Of a DNA stretch of 64,000 bases, positions 1 to 12,000 are shown in pieces. Positions within the stretch are counted from its first letter, which is position 1. Each line of letters starts with the position of its first letter. The DNA lies in contig NZ_AZUI01000001.1 of the NCBI RefSeq assembly GCF_000526995.1, positions 3,142,001 through 3,206,000 on the forward strand, given 5' to 3'. The position numbers were made by a program, and so were the translations under genes. The DNA is from Lacrimispora indolis DSM 755 (GTDB lineage Bacteria > Bacillota > Clostridia > Lachnospirales > Lachnospiraceae). The notes under the pieces are model-generated. The model searched no databases. It saw nothing but the letters and a program-made list of their open reading frames with translations, and had not been told where the DNA came from.

Positions 1-152
1 AAGTCGGCAAAGGCGGCAGGCTGATTAAAAATAAAAATAAGGAAGACTTTCGCCGCACAGGGTTCAGTACCTATGTGAAGGGGACCATAACCTCGCCTTT
101 TAAGGACTGTGCTCCTTATCCCATGATCCAGGGGTATGAAGATTTTTTATAA
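1..152 (+). CDS. C-terminal end of an unidentified protein (5' truncated by window edge)
   Basis: An open frame runs in from the left edge and ends with TAA at 150-152, giving about 49 residues that finish in a Pro-Met-Ile-Gln-Gly-Tyr-Glu-Asp-Phe-Leu tail. Codon use resembles the neighbouring genes. It lies 36 bases before the RpiR-type regulator on the same strand, so it may belong to the same transcript. The fragment is too short for family assignment; no domain or catalytic motif is recognisable. Confidence 0.6.
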   Translation, partial: VGKGGRLIKNKNKEDFRRTGFSTYVKGTITSPFKDCAPYPMIQGYEDFL

Positions 153-188
153 AGAAAGAGAGATAGGGTTGAAAGAAGGATGGCAGGA

Positions 189-962
189 ATGGTGGATTTA
201 AGCAAGCTGACAGCAGGAAAGAACTTAACAGAGGTGGAGGATGGCGTTCTCCGTTACATCATTGACCACATGGATTCCATGCTTAAGATGGGAGTGCGGG
301 GAGTTGCAAAGGAAAATTTCACCTCCACCTCCACCATCATGCGCCTGACAAAAAAGCTGGGCTACAGCGGGTTTGTGGATATGTATTATAAGCTGCTTCC
401 TCTTGTAAACCGGGCCAGGGACAATGAGGATGCGGGAATGCAGTTTATCAACAGCTTTTGTTCCAACTCTCTTCTAAAGTATAATTCCTACGAAGACATC
501 CGGGAATTTGCCAGACGGCTGTGCCGTCTGGAAGGGGGATATGTTTTTTTGTATGCAACAGGTTTTTCCGCCATTCCAGTGGAATACTTAACAAAGAAAC
601 TTCTTGTCCTTGGGATAAAATGCATTTATTCCAATGGAATGGACTCCATCGGGGTTTTTGAAAACAATCTGGAGAACATGAAAATGCTCATTGTAGTTTC
701 CCGGTCAGGGGAAACGGACTGGGTAGCTGACCGGGTAAAAACAGCCAGGGAGAACGGCATTTTTACCGTTTCCTTTACCAATGAGGCGGAAAACCGTGTC
801 AGTTCCATAACGGATATGCAGTTTCGCATAGAGGACAGCAATAAGCTGGATGACAGAAATATGATGGCAAATACATTTTTCCCCAATGTGTTTATGCTCA
901 TGGAGCTATTGATCTATGAATACCACAAGGTACTTCAAAATATGGATAAAAAAGAAGAATAA
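189..962 (+). CDS. MurR/RpiR family transcriptional regulator (HTH_6 + SIS domains)
   Basis: Sugar-phosphate-responsive regulator of about 257 residues. The N-terminal ~75 residues form the RpiR helix-turn-helix (the segment around SIMRLTKKLGYSG is the recognition region), and residues ~105-240 form a SIS sugar-isomerase fold with the characteristic VSRSGETDWV phosphosugar loop. An upstream ATG at 180 is in frame but directly abuts the AAGAAGGA ribosome site (173-180). The ATG at 189 has 8 nt spacing and is the better start. It sits upstream of an alpha-glucoside PTS gene and a GH4 6-phospho-alpha-glucosidase, so its likely role is control of that operon in response to a phosphorylated disaccharide or glucose-6-phosphate. 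Whether it activates or represses is not visible. Confidence 0.9.
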   Translation: MVDLSKLTAGKNLTEVEDGVLRYIIDHMDSMLKMGVRGVAKENFTSTSTIMRLTKKLGYSGFVDMYYKLLPLVNRARDNEDAGMQFINSFCSNSLLKYNSYEDIREFARRLCRLEGGYVFLYATGFSAIPVEYLTKKLLVLGIKCIYSNGMDSIGVFENNLENMKMLIVVSRSGETDWVADRVKTARENGIFTVSFTNEAENRVSSITDMQFRIEDSNKLDDRNMMANTFFPNVFMLMELLIYEYHKVLQNMDKKEE

Positions 963-965
963 AGG

Positions 966-1006
966 TTCCGGATGACGTTTAAAATAGCGGCATCCGGAAT
1001 TTTTTT
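966..1006 (+). terminator. Intrinsic terminator after the RpiR-type regulator
   Basis: A 9-bp perfect stem, TTCCGGATG (966-974) pairing with CATCCGGAA (991-999), is followed by a run of seven T. It separates the regulator transcript from the downstream PTS operon, implying that the latter has its own promoter. Confidence 0.85.
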
Positions 1007-1055
1007 GAAACATGTTACCACTTGGAATAACAGGTTCCTATCCTTTCCCAAAGTA

Positions 1056-1084
1056 TGTACAAAGGGTGAAACGGCGGCTATAAT
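1056..1084 (+). promoter_or_regulatory. Putative promoter of the alpha-glucoside PTS operon
   Basis: A perfect -10 TATAAT (1079-1084) lies 17 bp behind TGTACA (1056-1061, 4/6 match to the -35 box). An imperfect GTTA...TAAC inverted repeat around 1014-1031 upstream could be a regulator site, but that is weak. The transcript start would be near 1091, about 60 bases before the gene. Confidence 0.5.
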
Positions 1085-1149
1085 ACGGATATGTATTTCA
1101 CGTGGAATGAAAAAAGAAAACCGATCATTGACAGTTGGAGGAAAAGAGA

Positions 1150-2742
1150 ATGAAAGATAAAGTGATGGATCAGTTGCAGCGCTTTTCAAAAGCAATGTTC
1201 ATCCCGGTTTTGATCCTGCCCATCGCAGGTATTTTAATCGCTGTGGGGAATTTATTTACCAATGCAAAATTGCTGGAGCTTCTGCCCTTTTTAGATAATC
1301 CGGTGACAAAGGGTTTTGGCGCCATCCTGTCCGGCTCCCTGGTATCTATCCTAAATAACCTGGGGCTGATCTTCTGCGTGGGGCTTGCAGCAGGTCTTGC
1401 CAATAAGAAAAAATATGAGGCCGGATTTACCGCTCTTTTAGGGTTTCTGGTATTCATTAATGCAATGAACAAGTTCATGACCCTGACGGGAATTCTGTTT
1501 ACAGGGGAGTCCTTACGGGGAACGGGTCAGGCCATGGTGCTGGGGATACAGATCCTGGATATGGGCGTGTTTCTTGGAATTATTCTTGGAATTGTAACTG
1601 CCATGGTGCACAACCGGTTCTGTGAAACAGAGTTTCAAAACGCTTTCCAGATTTACGGAGGTTCCAGATTCGTATTCATCGTATTGATCCCTGTGACCGT
1701 TTTTCTGGCGGTTCTTCTTACCTACGTATGGCCTTTTGTCCAGCTGGGAATCACCAGCCTTGGAGGATTCATCAACCGTTCCGGTAACTTCGGAATATTT
1801 ATTTACGGCGCTTTGGAGCGTCTTCTCATACCTACAGGCCTTCACCATCTGGTCTATACCCCGTTTTTATACACCTCTCTTGGAGGCATTGAAACCATTG
1901 GGGGACAGGTGTTTGAGGGGGCGAGAAACATTTATTATGCGGAGATTGCTGACCCTTCCATTCAGGTGCTGTCCCGGTCTGTTATATGGGATGCCAGAGG
2001 AATTTCCAAGATGTTCGGTCTTATGGGTGCCTGTCTTGCCATGTACCATACAGCCAGGCCGGAAAACCGGAATAAGATAAAAGCAATCCTGATCCCTGCC
2101 GCATTTACTTCTTTTATTGCAGGTGTTACAGAGCCCATTGAATTTTCCTTTATGTTTGTGGCTCCTGTTCTGTTTGCTGTTCATGCAGGCTTAAGCGGAC
2201 TCAGTATGGTGGTCCTCAATGTTTTAAACGTCCGTGCCATCGGTCCCAACGGCTTCCTGGATTTCCTGCTTTTCAACGTGCCTTTGGGAATCCATAAAAC
2301 CGGATGGCCCATGTACATTGTGACAGGCCTTATATTTTTTGTGGTTTATTATGCGATTTTCCGCGTTCTCATTACAAAACTGAATCTAAAGACTTTGGGA
2401 CGGGAAACCGAGGGTATGGAAATGAAGCTTCATACCAAGGCGGAGTACAAGGAAAAGGTAGCATCTGAGAAAGATGGAAAAGGCGGCGAAAACGTGGATG
2501 CCGCGCTGATCATTAAGGCCCTTGGCGGTGCCGGAAATATTGAAAAGGTGGATAACTGTTTTACCCGATTACGCCTGATCCTCACAGATCCGGACCTGGT
2601 TCAGGAGGAGGTGCTGAAAAACGGCACCGGAGCAAACGGTGTGGTGAAAAAAGGCAATAACGTTCAGGTAGTCTATGGTTTAAAGGTAACTGCCGTAAGA
2701 AAGGCTGTTGACGAGGAACTGGGAAACAACGAAAACAGCTGA
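1150..2742 (+). CDS. PTS alpha-glucoside-specific EIICB component
   Basis: Membrane permease and phosphotransfer protein of about 530 residues that imports and phosphorylates an alpha-glucoside. Residues ~1-430 are the hydrophobic EIIC domain (glucose-family fold, with GLHHLVYTPFLYTSL and the TEPIEFSFMF motif). Residues ~450-530 are EIIB with the phospho-cysteine in DNCFTRLRL (Cys470). There is no EIIA, so phosphate must come from a separate glucose-type EIIA. A TTG at 1135 is in frame but overlaps the GGAGGA ribosome site; ATG 1150 is the start. The next gene, 30 bases on, encodes a GH4 6-phospho-alpha-glucosidase, which points to maltose, isomaltulose or a related alpha-glucoside as substrate (MalX/GlvC-like). 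Confidence 0.93.
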   Translation: MKDKVMDQLQRFSKAMFIPVLILPIAGILIAVGNLFTNAKLLELLPFLDNPVTKGFGAILSGSLVSILNNLGLIFCVGLAAGLANKKKYEAGFTALLGFLVFINAMNKFMTLTGILFTGESLRGTGQAMVLGIQILDMGVFLGIILGIVTAMVHNRFCETEFQNAFQIYGGSRFVFIVLIPVTVFLAVLLTYVWPFVQLGITSLGGFINRSGNFGIFIYGALERLLIPTGLHHLVYTPFLYTSLGGIETIGGQVFEGARNIYYAEIADPSIQVLSRSVIWDARGISKMFGLMGACLAMYHTARPENRNKIKAILIPAAFTSFIAGVTEPIEFSFMFVAPVLFAVHAGLSGLSMVVLNVLNVRAIGPNGFLDFLLFNVPLGIHKTGWPMYIVTGLIFFVVYYAIFRVLITKLNLKTLGRETEGMEMKLHTKAEYKEKVASEKDGKGGENVDAALIIKALGGAGNIEKVDNCFTRLRLILTDPDLVQEEVLKNGTGANGVVKKGNNVQVVYGLKVTAVRKAVDEELGNNENS

Positions 2743-2745
2743 TAA

Positions 2746-4098
<1,353 letters not shown>

Positions 4099-4110
4099 GA
4101 AATTCCCCCA

Positions 4111-4238
4111 CACCATATTGTGCCAGAGTATAATAAGATACTCATATAGGTAAGCGGCGTGAGATGTTTATAAATTTAAAGTGGTAATGGGAGACTATAG
4201 CCCCGTCCTTTTTGCAGGACGGGGCTATTTCTATTTTT
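4111..4238 (+). ncRNA. Orphan 3' half of a T-box leader, ending in an intrinsic terminator
   Basis: Twelve bases after the GH4 stop begins a sequence that aligns along its whole length with the 3' half of the tyrS T-box at 27.0-27.14 kb: ATTGTGC-AGAGTA, then GGCGTGAG-TGTTTATAAA, then AAAGTGGTAA (T-box bulge), then GAGACT. It ends in a 10-bp terminator stem AGCCCCGTCC (4199-4208)/GGACGGGGCT (4217-4226) and a T-rich tail. Stem I with the specifier codon is absent. No plus-strand gene follows; the next gene is convergent. It probably works only as the terminator of the GH4 operon and is a relic of a lost T-box-controlled gene. Confidence 0.75.
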
Positions 4239-4287
4239 GGGCAGATACAACTGATCCCTAAAGCTTACTGAGTGCAGCAGGAACCTG

Positions 4288-5496
4288 TCATTTGTCCGGA
4301 TATTTAAAATCAATCACATCACATTCATTGAATTTCGCAAATCGTTTTATGCAGCCGTTAACAGCTGTCTGAAGCTTTTTTGTCTGTCTGATTCCATTCT
4401 CGTACCAGATGTTCTTGACAACCAGGGTGCTGTTCTTTGTGTCAGCGACCGCTTCCACACGTCCGATAAAACTTCCGCTGTAAAGCAATGGCAAAACATA
4501 AAAACCATATTTGCGTTTGTCTGCCGGAGTATAGATTTCCCAGGTGTATTCAAAGCCAAATAATGCACGGATCAGCTTTCTGTCCCACATCATACAGTCA
4601 AGCGGCGCAATCAGTTCACAGCGGGGCTTAAAGGTGTCGGTTTGTAAAACGGTTTCTATCAGAAATAAATCCTCTGCCTGGCAGAAAAGGATGTCCTTCA
4701 GGCCGTCTGCCTTGACTTGCAGAATTTTCCCTTCGTCAAGTAATTCTTTGAACGCTTCAGTTCTTTGAGGTGTTTTAAGCCCCCCAATATTTAGCCATGC
4801 GTCGGACGGACGATTCCACAGAAGCCCTACTGCACCTATCCGCCGTAGAACACGCCATTTCTGATGCTCAAATTCATCCGGCAGGGGGTCAGGAATGTCA
4901 AGCAGCCGTGCAGGTAAATACTTATGGGTGAGGTCATAATACTTCCGGGAGCCTTTTTTATGGTGAATGATCAGCTCACCGGTAGAATAGAGCTGTTCCA
5001 GCACTGCCCGTGACGCATTGGTATCGCCGCTCCAATTACCGCTCCAATGAATGGAAGAATGCCAGTGTATGCTGCCCTGTATGGGTAAGCTGTCGGAGCC
5101 GACCGCCCCGTTTGCCAGGATGTAATCCTTCGTGCTTGCTTCCAGTTCCGCCAGTTCTTTGAAACGCCGTCCGCCTTCTCGTGCGGCATTCCGATAACGT
5201 TCAAAGTATGGCCAGTCTTCGGTGGGAATGATGGAAAGGTTTTTGTCGGGATAATCCACAAGCTTTCGGTCATTATACAGCAGCTCGTAAAGCGTTTGCT
5301 TTGTAAAGCCCTTGACACGGGACTGGAGCGTGAGCTCCGCATTCTTTCCGCAGGAATCGACCGGATCAAACTGAATACAGCCTGCCTGGCGCACAAAATC
5401 AAAGGCGCCCTGCTTGCCCTTAAATTTGTGCTCACCCAGCAGCCCGTGCTTTAGAAGCATAAAATGTCTTGCCTGTCTGTTCGTTAAAGTGATCAT
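4288..5496 (-). CDS. AlkX/YcaQ-like winged-helix DNA glycosylase (HTH_42)
   Basis: Protein of 402 residues of the YcaQ/AlkZ family (three tandem winged helices). Members unhook interstrand crosslinks or remove bulky alkylated bases. Near the N-terminus, GCIQFDPVD contains Gln-Phe-Asp, that is the QxD catalytic motif of the AlkX (YcaQ) branch rather than QxQ of AlkZ antibiotic self-resistance enzymes. A GGGAGAAAA ribosome site precedes the ATG at 5496. It stands alone on the minus strand between two unrelated plus-strand transcription units and faces the GH4 operon, with no biosynthetic genes nearby, which favours general DNA repair. Confidence 0.85.
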   Translation of the reverse strand: MITLTNRQARHFMLLKHGLLGEHKFKGKQGAFDFVRQAGCIQFDPVDSCGKNAELTLQSRVKGFTKQTLYELLYNDRKLVDYPDKNLSIIPTEDWPYFERYRNAAREGGRRFKELAELEASTKDYILANGAVGSDSLPIQGSIHWHSSIHWSGNWSGDTNASRAVLEQLYSTGELIIHHKKGSRKYYDLTHKYLPARLLDIPDPLPDEFEHQKWRVLRRIGAVGLLWNRPSDAWLNIGGLKTPQRTEAFKELLDEGKILQVKADGLKDILFCQAEDLFLIETVLQTDTFKPRCELIAPLDCMMWDRKLIRALFGFEYTWEIYTPADKRKYGFYVLPLLYSGSFIGRVEAVADTKNSTLVVKNIWYENGIRQTKKLQTAVNGCIKRFAKFNECDVIDFKYPDK

Positions 5497-5769
5497 AGGT
5501 TTTCTCCCGGTAAATTTCCAGCTTTATTAGTGTGCTCTCTTTTGATACAGAAATGTCCGCAATTCTTTTTTTCTTTGCGGGAAAAGATCTGTATCCATTC
5601 TATCACAATTCAGAAATTATTGCTATCTTCCATGATTTCTTATTGGGTAAGCCCACGGATTTTCCGGCAGTCCAATAGTCAATTCCAGTCTTAAAAATTG
5701 TATCGTTTGTTTCTGATAATCTGTCCAAAATCAGTTCAGTTTTCCTTAAAACAAAAAAATGTCGAAAAA

Positions 5770-5783
5770 TGTAAGCGCTTAAC
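5770..5783. promoter_or_regulatory. Catabolite response element (cre), distal
   Basis: TGTAAGCGCTTAAC matches the CcpA operator consensus at 12 of 14 positions. It lies about 220 bp upstream of the pectinase start and about 275 bp upstream of the AlkX start. Together with the proximal site it suggests CcpA control of the pectinase, possibly through looping. Confidence 0.6.
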
Positions 5784-5968
5784 CACTCGATAATCAAAAA
5801 TAATGACCAAAATCATATGAAAAAAATATATAAAATACATAATGAATTTAACGAATAATATGTCTTAATTCACAATAAAAATTTATAATTATTGGGATTT
5901 ATTGACAAAAATTATAATAAATTCAAAGAGGGGGTTGATTAATGAGTTTCTTCCCTGTAAAATCATGC

Positions 5969-5982
5969 TGTAAGCGCTTACA
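5969..5982. promoter_or_regulatory. Catabolite response element (cre), proximal, perfect palindrome
   Basis: TGTAAGCGCTTACA is a perfect 14-bp palindrome and a full match to the Gram-positive cre consensus. It is centred about 30 bp before the pectinase ATG and downstream of the candidate promoter elements, the position expected for CcpA roadblock repression when preferred sugars are present. Confidence 0.8.
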
Positions 5983-6005
5983 CTATTATTTGGGAGGGAA
6001 CAAAC

Positions 6006-9000
6006 ATGAATGCTATATTAAAGCGGTGCAGGAAGGCATTGGCTGTATTCCTTGCCATGGCAATGCTGCCCCAGTTTGGAGCGTACGGCGGAGGGACTGC
6101 TTATGCAGAATTATCCTCAGCACGAAACGGCATGAGAGAAGCTACCCCATCCATGGCGGCTGCCACCCCATCCGATGCCGATGCTTCACAGGCATATGGG
6201 ATGGTCTCCATGCTGGAGACAGCGGCTACCCCATCGATTGCGGCTGCCTCTCCATCCGATGCTGAGCTTTCACTGACAGGCGAGAGCCGTTACAGCAGAT
6301 CAGAAGGAAGCTATGACGTGACAAATGTAAGAGTTCCAAAGCTTGCTTATGATGATACATCCATTACTCTGGTCTGGGACAAGCCGGAGAATTATGAGGA
6401 TGTGGCAAATTACAATGTATATTGCGATGAAGTTAAGATAGGTGATGCAAGAAGCAATTTTGCAAAGCATGCGGACTGGGCCAATACATATATGAACGCC
6501 TTTTACGGATATTATGATGACCAGGGGATCGATATGGTAAAGACAGATATCCATACCTTCCGGGCGGATGGGCTCACGCCTGACACCAGTTATACTTTTT
6601 CCGTCGCAGCGGTTGATACAGATGGGACCGAACTGGGGGACAGGGCTTCCATTGTCTGGTCCACCGCAGGGACGCCGGAAGTATTTGATATCCGGGATTA
6701 CGGAGCGGAGAAGGTTGAAGCAGGCTTTACCTCCAGCAATGAGGAGACTGATGCCTTTATTGTAAAGAACACAAAGGCCATTCAGAGCGCCATTGATGCA
6801 TGCAGCGAAGGCGGAAAGGTAGTGATCCCAGAGGGAATCTATATGTCCGGTTCCCTGTATTTAAAGAGCAACATGACTCTGGAGCTGAAGGAGGGGGCAG
6901 TTCTTTTTGGTTCTCCTGATGTGATCCATTATGACCAGAACTATCTGCTGTATCCTTATTCTACCGATACCAGATCCTGGGCCCTGATCAATACCTACAG
7001 CGCGGATGAGAACGGGGAGTTTGAGAATATCCGCATTGTTGGAAAAGGCACGGTTTACGGCAATGGCTGGAAATACGGTTCCGGAAGCACCATAAGCGGA
7101 GACGGTTACTCCCCGGCTTACCAGAAAAGACAAAGCGGTGATCCTGACTGGACAAAGGCAGAGTTTAAAAAATATGCTTTAAAGAACTGGGTGGCGGGAA
7201 GCAACAGCAAGGTTTCCGGCAGCAGTAATTTTGGCATATTGGCCAAGAGTGCCTTTGATATGGGGAAAGGAAAAGGGCTTAGCGACAGTGAAGCTTATGC
7301 CATGAGGCCAAATCTGATCGTCCTTCGGGGCGTAAAAGGAGTTTATATCGAAGGAATCACGGTGGAAAATCCTGCTAACCATACCATAGCAGTTCTTGAC
7401 AGCGAACACGTTGTTTCCGAAAATGTAAAATACATTACATACGATGCCAATAATGGGGATGGCATTGAGCTTGGCAATACCCGGGAGGCAATGGTTTTTA
7501 ACAATTTCTTTGACACAGGCGATGATGCGGTCAATTTTGCCACCGGTATGGGCAAAGGCGTTCAGGATACGGAACAGAAGCCGTCAAGCAATATCTGGAC
7601 CTTTAATAACTTCCTCCGTGAATGCCATGGAGGTGCCATTGCAGCAGGCAGCCACACCGGAGCGGGCATTGGTGAAATGCTGGTGGAAGACAATGTCTTA
7701 AACCACAGCGACATGCCGTTCCGCTTCAAAAGCGCTCCTGTAAACGGAGGCGGGGTATCTGATATCCTGATCCGTGACTGTGCCGTAGGAGATGCCCAGC
7801 AGGTATTTACCTTTAGCACGTCTTACTCCGATGCCAATCAGGCCGTGACAGTAGAACCGGCAGATAAGCCGGCGGAGTTCTATGAGATTGATGCGTACAA
7901 TATTACGGCAGATACCATCACAAAAAATACGTTTGAAATAGCGGCATCAGTGGATTATGAAAAGATGTACCAGCCATGGCACACTCACCATGATTTGTAT
8001 TTTCAGGATATTACCTTTACCAACATTGATCCGTCTCTGGCAAAAACCTCGGAAAAGCTGACGGGTGTGACCAATGCAGCCTTCCATAACGTGGTCATGA
8101 ACTGGAGAGGGATTGAGAAAAAGGCTGATGACGCGGCAGCAGCTGATTATAAGGCATGGGGGTCCGTAAAATTCTCCAATGACTTAAGCTTTACGGGAAC
8201 AACGACCCAGTCCACGGTTTCCTATGATGCCATGGCAAAGCCGGTATGGCCTGACGATGTTTTGACGGTTGCCAGTGCGTCGGAGGCCTCAAAGAGCGGA
8301 TCAGAACGAAGGGTGAAGCTGAAATGGCCTGCTGCGGAAGACGGGGAGCAGGAGACCGGCAGCGGTGGAATAAAAGGCTATATCATTGAGACTTACGTAA
8401 ACGATGTATTGATCGACGTAACAAAGCCTGTGACCGCTACTTCCTGTGAACTGGGAGGACTTTCCCCTGACATGACCTATGTGTTTAAAGTATATGCGGT
8501 AGATGCTCCGGGAAACAAGGTGCTGGGGCTCCAATATGACTGGAACACATCAGGAGGAGAAGACCGGGAGGTCAAAGAACCGGCAAATGGAAAAGTAACA
8601 TTCAGCGGAATCGGATACACCTGGGGAACTGCCAGATTCAAGTCGGCCAGGGCGGCAGATTCCAGGATACGGGGGTACCGGGCTTATGTAAACGGCGAGC
8701 TGGCCGCCACGGTTTATAATTACCAGCTTGAGAAACCGGAGGCAGAAGAGATCACCATGACCATCGGCCGTATGCTGGAAGACAGCAACGATGTGTATCT
8801 GGAAGCATTTACGGACTCGGACCAGATCTATGAGTATGAGGAGGAAACCGTAAAAACAACCAAGGCTTATGATTATCTGGCACCGGTATGGAAAAGCAGC
8901 GGGTTAGAAGTATCTCTGTCCGGCAATGATTTTATTCTGACATGGGATGAACCGGAAGATGAATCAGGTATCTACGCATACCGGGTTTACGCAGACGGAA

Positions 9001-12000
9001 AGCCTGTATATACGGCAGAAGGAGATTATTTTAATCATGTCAACGGTACTTATACCACAAAGGATACGTCTTTTACGGTAACAGGGCTGGACCCGGCGGA
9101 GCATCACACGTTCCGTGTAGAAGCAGCAGACCGTTGGTGGAAAGCCTTAAATGGGAGCGGACCGTTCCACTGGACCAACAGCGGCCCGGTGGGAAGCTGG
9201 AACGGACCGGAAGAGGAAATCCTCTGGAGATCCTCTGCATTCGGACAGTCCACGGATTTAAACTTCAGTTCCAATGTGCTGGACAATAAGGTGGGAGTTA
9301 ATTATACCTGGCCGGCAGATTCCGGCGAGCCTCTGGGTATGGAAGGAAGTCCGGTCCAGGATGTGGTGATTGAATCAAGAGGCGGAAAGCTGCAGTCAGG
9401 ACATGACGGCTTGACCTTCTACTATGCCGAGGTGCCCGCCAATAAGAATTTCAGCCTGACTGCAGATATCACTGTAGAGCAGATGGGACCGGAGAACGGG
9501 ACCAATCCAAACCAGCAGGAAGGGGCAGGCCTCATGGTTCGTGACGTGAACGGCTCCCCCAGAAAGGATCCCTTGGAAGAAGGATATGAAGAATATCCTG
9601 CCGCCTCCAACATGGTAATGCTGCAGACAGGACCGGCGGGAAAATCCCTGAACGCAGATTTAAACCTGCTGGCAGCAGCCCGCTATGGAGTTAACAGTCC
9701 GGCAGGAAATTTAAAGTCTGTAAAGACTACAGCAACCTTTGAAAAGTCTGTATCAAAAGCTGATAAAAAGTATGCACCGGAAGAAGCTCCCTATACGTCC
9801 AATTACTATGGAACCCAGATGAAGCTTCGCCTTGAGCGGAAGGATGAAGGGTTTACTGCTTCCCACCTTGATGACGGGGGAAATGTGGTGACCACCTACA
9901 CTTTTACGGACAAAAATGTCACTCCTAACATCGTGGCCCACTTAGATCAGGACGTTATGTACGTGGGATTCTTTGCGGCAAGAAATGCCCGTATGTCAGT
10001 GAAGAATATTTCATTGGTATTAAGTGATGTAAAACAGGCAGATGAATCGCCGGTTTATGTGGCCCCCAACGATGAATCCGCATCACTTTATGTGGCCTCA
10101 GCAGCCTATACCAATGGCTCTGCTTATACGGTTTCAGCTCTTACCAATCAGTCCGGCCGTATGACCGTTAGCCAGAACGGAACAGTCATTGCGGCAAACA
10201 AGGAGGTTACCGGGGGAGTCCAGTTCACCTGCCCGGCTGTTATTACTGGGGATGAAGCGGAATTTAAGCTGAGTTTTGTTCCAGACGAAGGTGCTGACGC
10301 GGGAAAAACGAAAGTTTTGACCTATCAGGTAAAAAAGGAAAGCTATGGGGATGACTTATACGCAGCACCTGATGGAAGCGATTCCGGAGAGGGAACCATG
10401 AATGCGCCTATGTCCATCAATGCAGCCGTTAACAGGCTGGTTCCAGGCGGGACGGTTTACATGGCAGAGGGAACCTACGGGCCTTTCCAGATTCCTATCA
10501 GCTCGTCAGGAAACAAGGATGCAAGAAAAGCTTTAAAAACCATGGGAGCAGTAAAAATAACAGGAAGCGGAAAGATCTTTGTTCTGGATTCCGATTACTG
10601 GGATGTAACAGGACTTGACGTGGACGGCCGGAATGTGGAGGGAAGCAGAGGTGTAATGATCCATGGCAGCCACAATGTGATGAAAGATTCTCTGATCCAT
10701 AACACTTCCAGTGATGCGGGCCTCACAATTACAAAATCAAGGGGCAGCAGAACCTTGTGGCCGTCTTATAACCTGATCGAAAACTGTGAGGCTTATGAAA
10801 ATATCGACGGTTCAAAGATCAATGCCGACGGATTTGCTTCAAAATCCGGTTCCGGTGATGACAACCGGTTTGTAAACTGCGTATCTCATGACAATGCGGA
10901 CGATGGCTGGGATTTGTATAATACTTTGTCCGACGGTCCCAACGGCAGGACCATCATTGAAAATTGTGTGGCATACAATAATGGGAACAACGGATTCAAA
11001 CTGGGAGGAGAAGGCCGGGAGGTTGGAAATATCTTAAGAAACAGTGTGGCATTCCACAATCATCTGGATGGAATTACAGATAATTTTAACCCGGGAGAAC
11101 TGGTCATTGAAAACAATACCTCTTTTGACAACCGGCGTTTCAACATCATCATGCGCCCCAGCCCTTATAAGACAGGTTTGGAGGGGAATTTAACAGCTGA
11201 CGGCACTGTGGTAAATAATGTATCATATCGCACCCAATCCTATAGTGCTTCCCTTGATAAGGTATACGATGATAAAATTGCTGCCAGAGAAATAAGCAAC
11301 AATTATTTTTATCAAAATGGGTCCAATGCCATAACAGCCGATAATTTCCGATCCTTGAATCCGGCAGATTGCTTCACCAGAGTCAATGGCAGAATCCTAT
11401 TCGGAGATTTCCTGCGTCCGGCAAAGGACAGTGTCATAAGGAACGCCGGAGCCGGTGCGTATCTGCCTGGTATCAATGAACCGGACCCAGAACCGGAGCC
11501 AAATCCGGAGCCGGAACCAAATCCAAATCCAACGCCAGAACCGGAACCAAATCCAAATCCGAACCCGAACCCGGCACCAGAGCCGTCCCCGGGAAAGAAT
11601 TCCGGCGGCAGTTCTGACTCTGACAGAGACTATGGCATAAAAAGCCGTTCCGATGAAACAAAGGGAGACTGGAAAAAGGATGGAGAAGGCTGGCGCTTCC
11701 AAAGACAGGATGGAACGTATCCCAGGGAAGAGTGGGTAAAGGTCAGCGGAACATGGTACTATTTTGGACACACCGGTTATATGACGACCGGCTGGAATCA
11801 GGTGGGCGGCATCTGGTACTTTATGGACCAGAGCGGCGCAATGAAAACAGATTGGGTTTTATCAGACGGAAAATGGTATTATATGAACCTGGACGGATCT
11901 ATGGCAGTGGGCTGGATCAATGTTCATAATAAATGGTATTATTTAAGCCAGTCAGGAGAGTGCCTGATCAATACGGTTACGCCGGACGGCTGCCGGGTCG

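Larger units (their letters stand above)
5497..6005. other. AT-rich intergenic control region upstream of the giant pectinase
   Basis: This 509-base divergent gap holds two catabolite-response palindromes (5770-5783 and 5969-5982), a TTGACA at 5902-5907, a TATAAT at 5913-5918 (only 5 bp apart, so not one promoter), and a GGGAGG ribosome site before the ATG at 6006. A 64-codon minus-strand frame (5603-5797) has no ribosome site or recognisable product and is probably chance. Confidence 0.6.

Noticed and set aside
5942..6265. A 107-codon frame starting at 5942 with a GAGGGGG ribosome-site-like sequence
   Set aside because: It overlaps the pectinase signal-peptide coding region in another frame, lacks any recognisable product, and is rich in Cys/His/Arg as expected for a shadow frame. 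The GGGAGGGA site fits the pectinase start better.
11450..11610. CRISPR-like or minisatellite repeats in the Pro-Glu-Asn coding stretch
   Set aside because: Short in-frame codon repeats encoding a linker inside the pectinase; no spacers or repeat-spacer structure.
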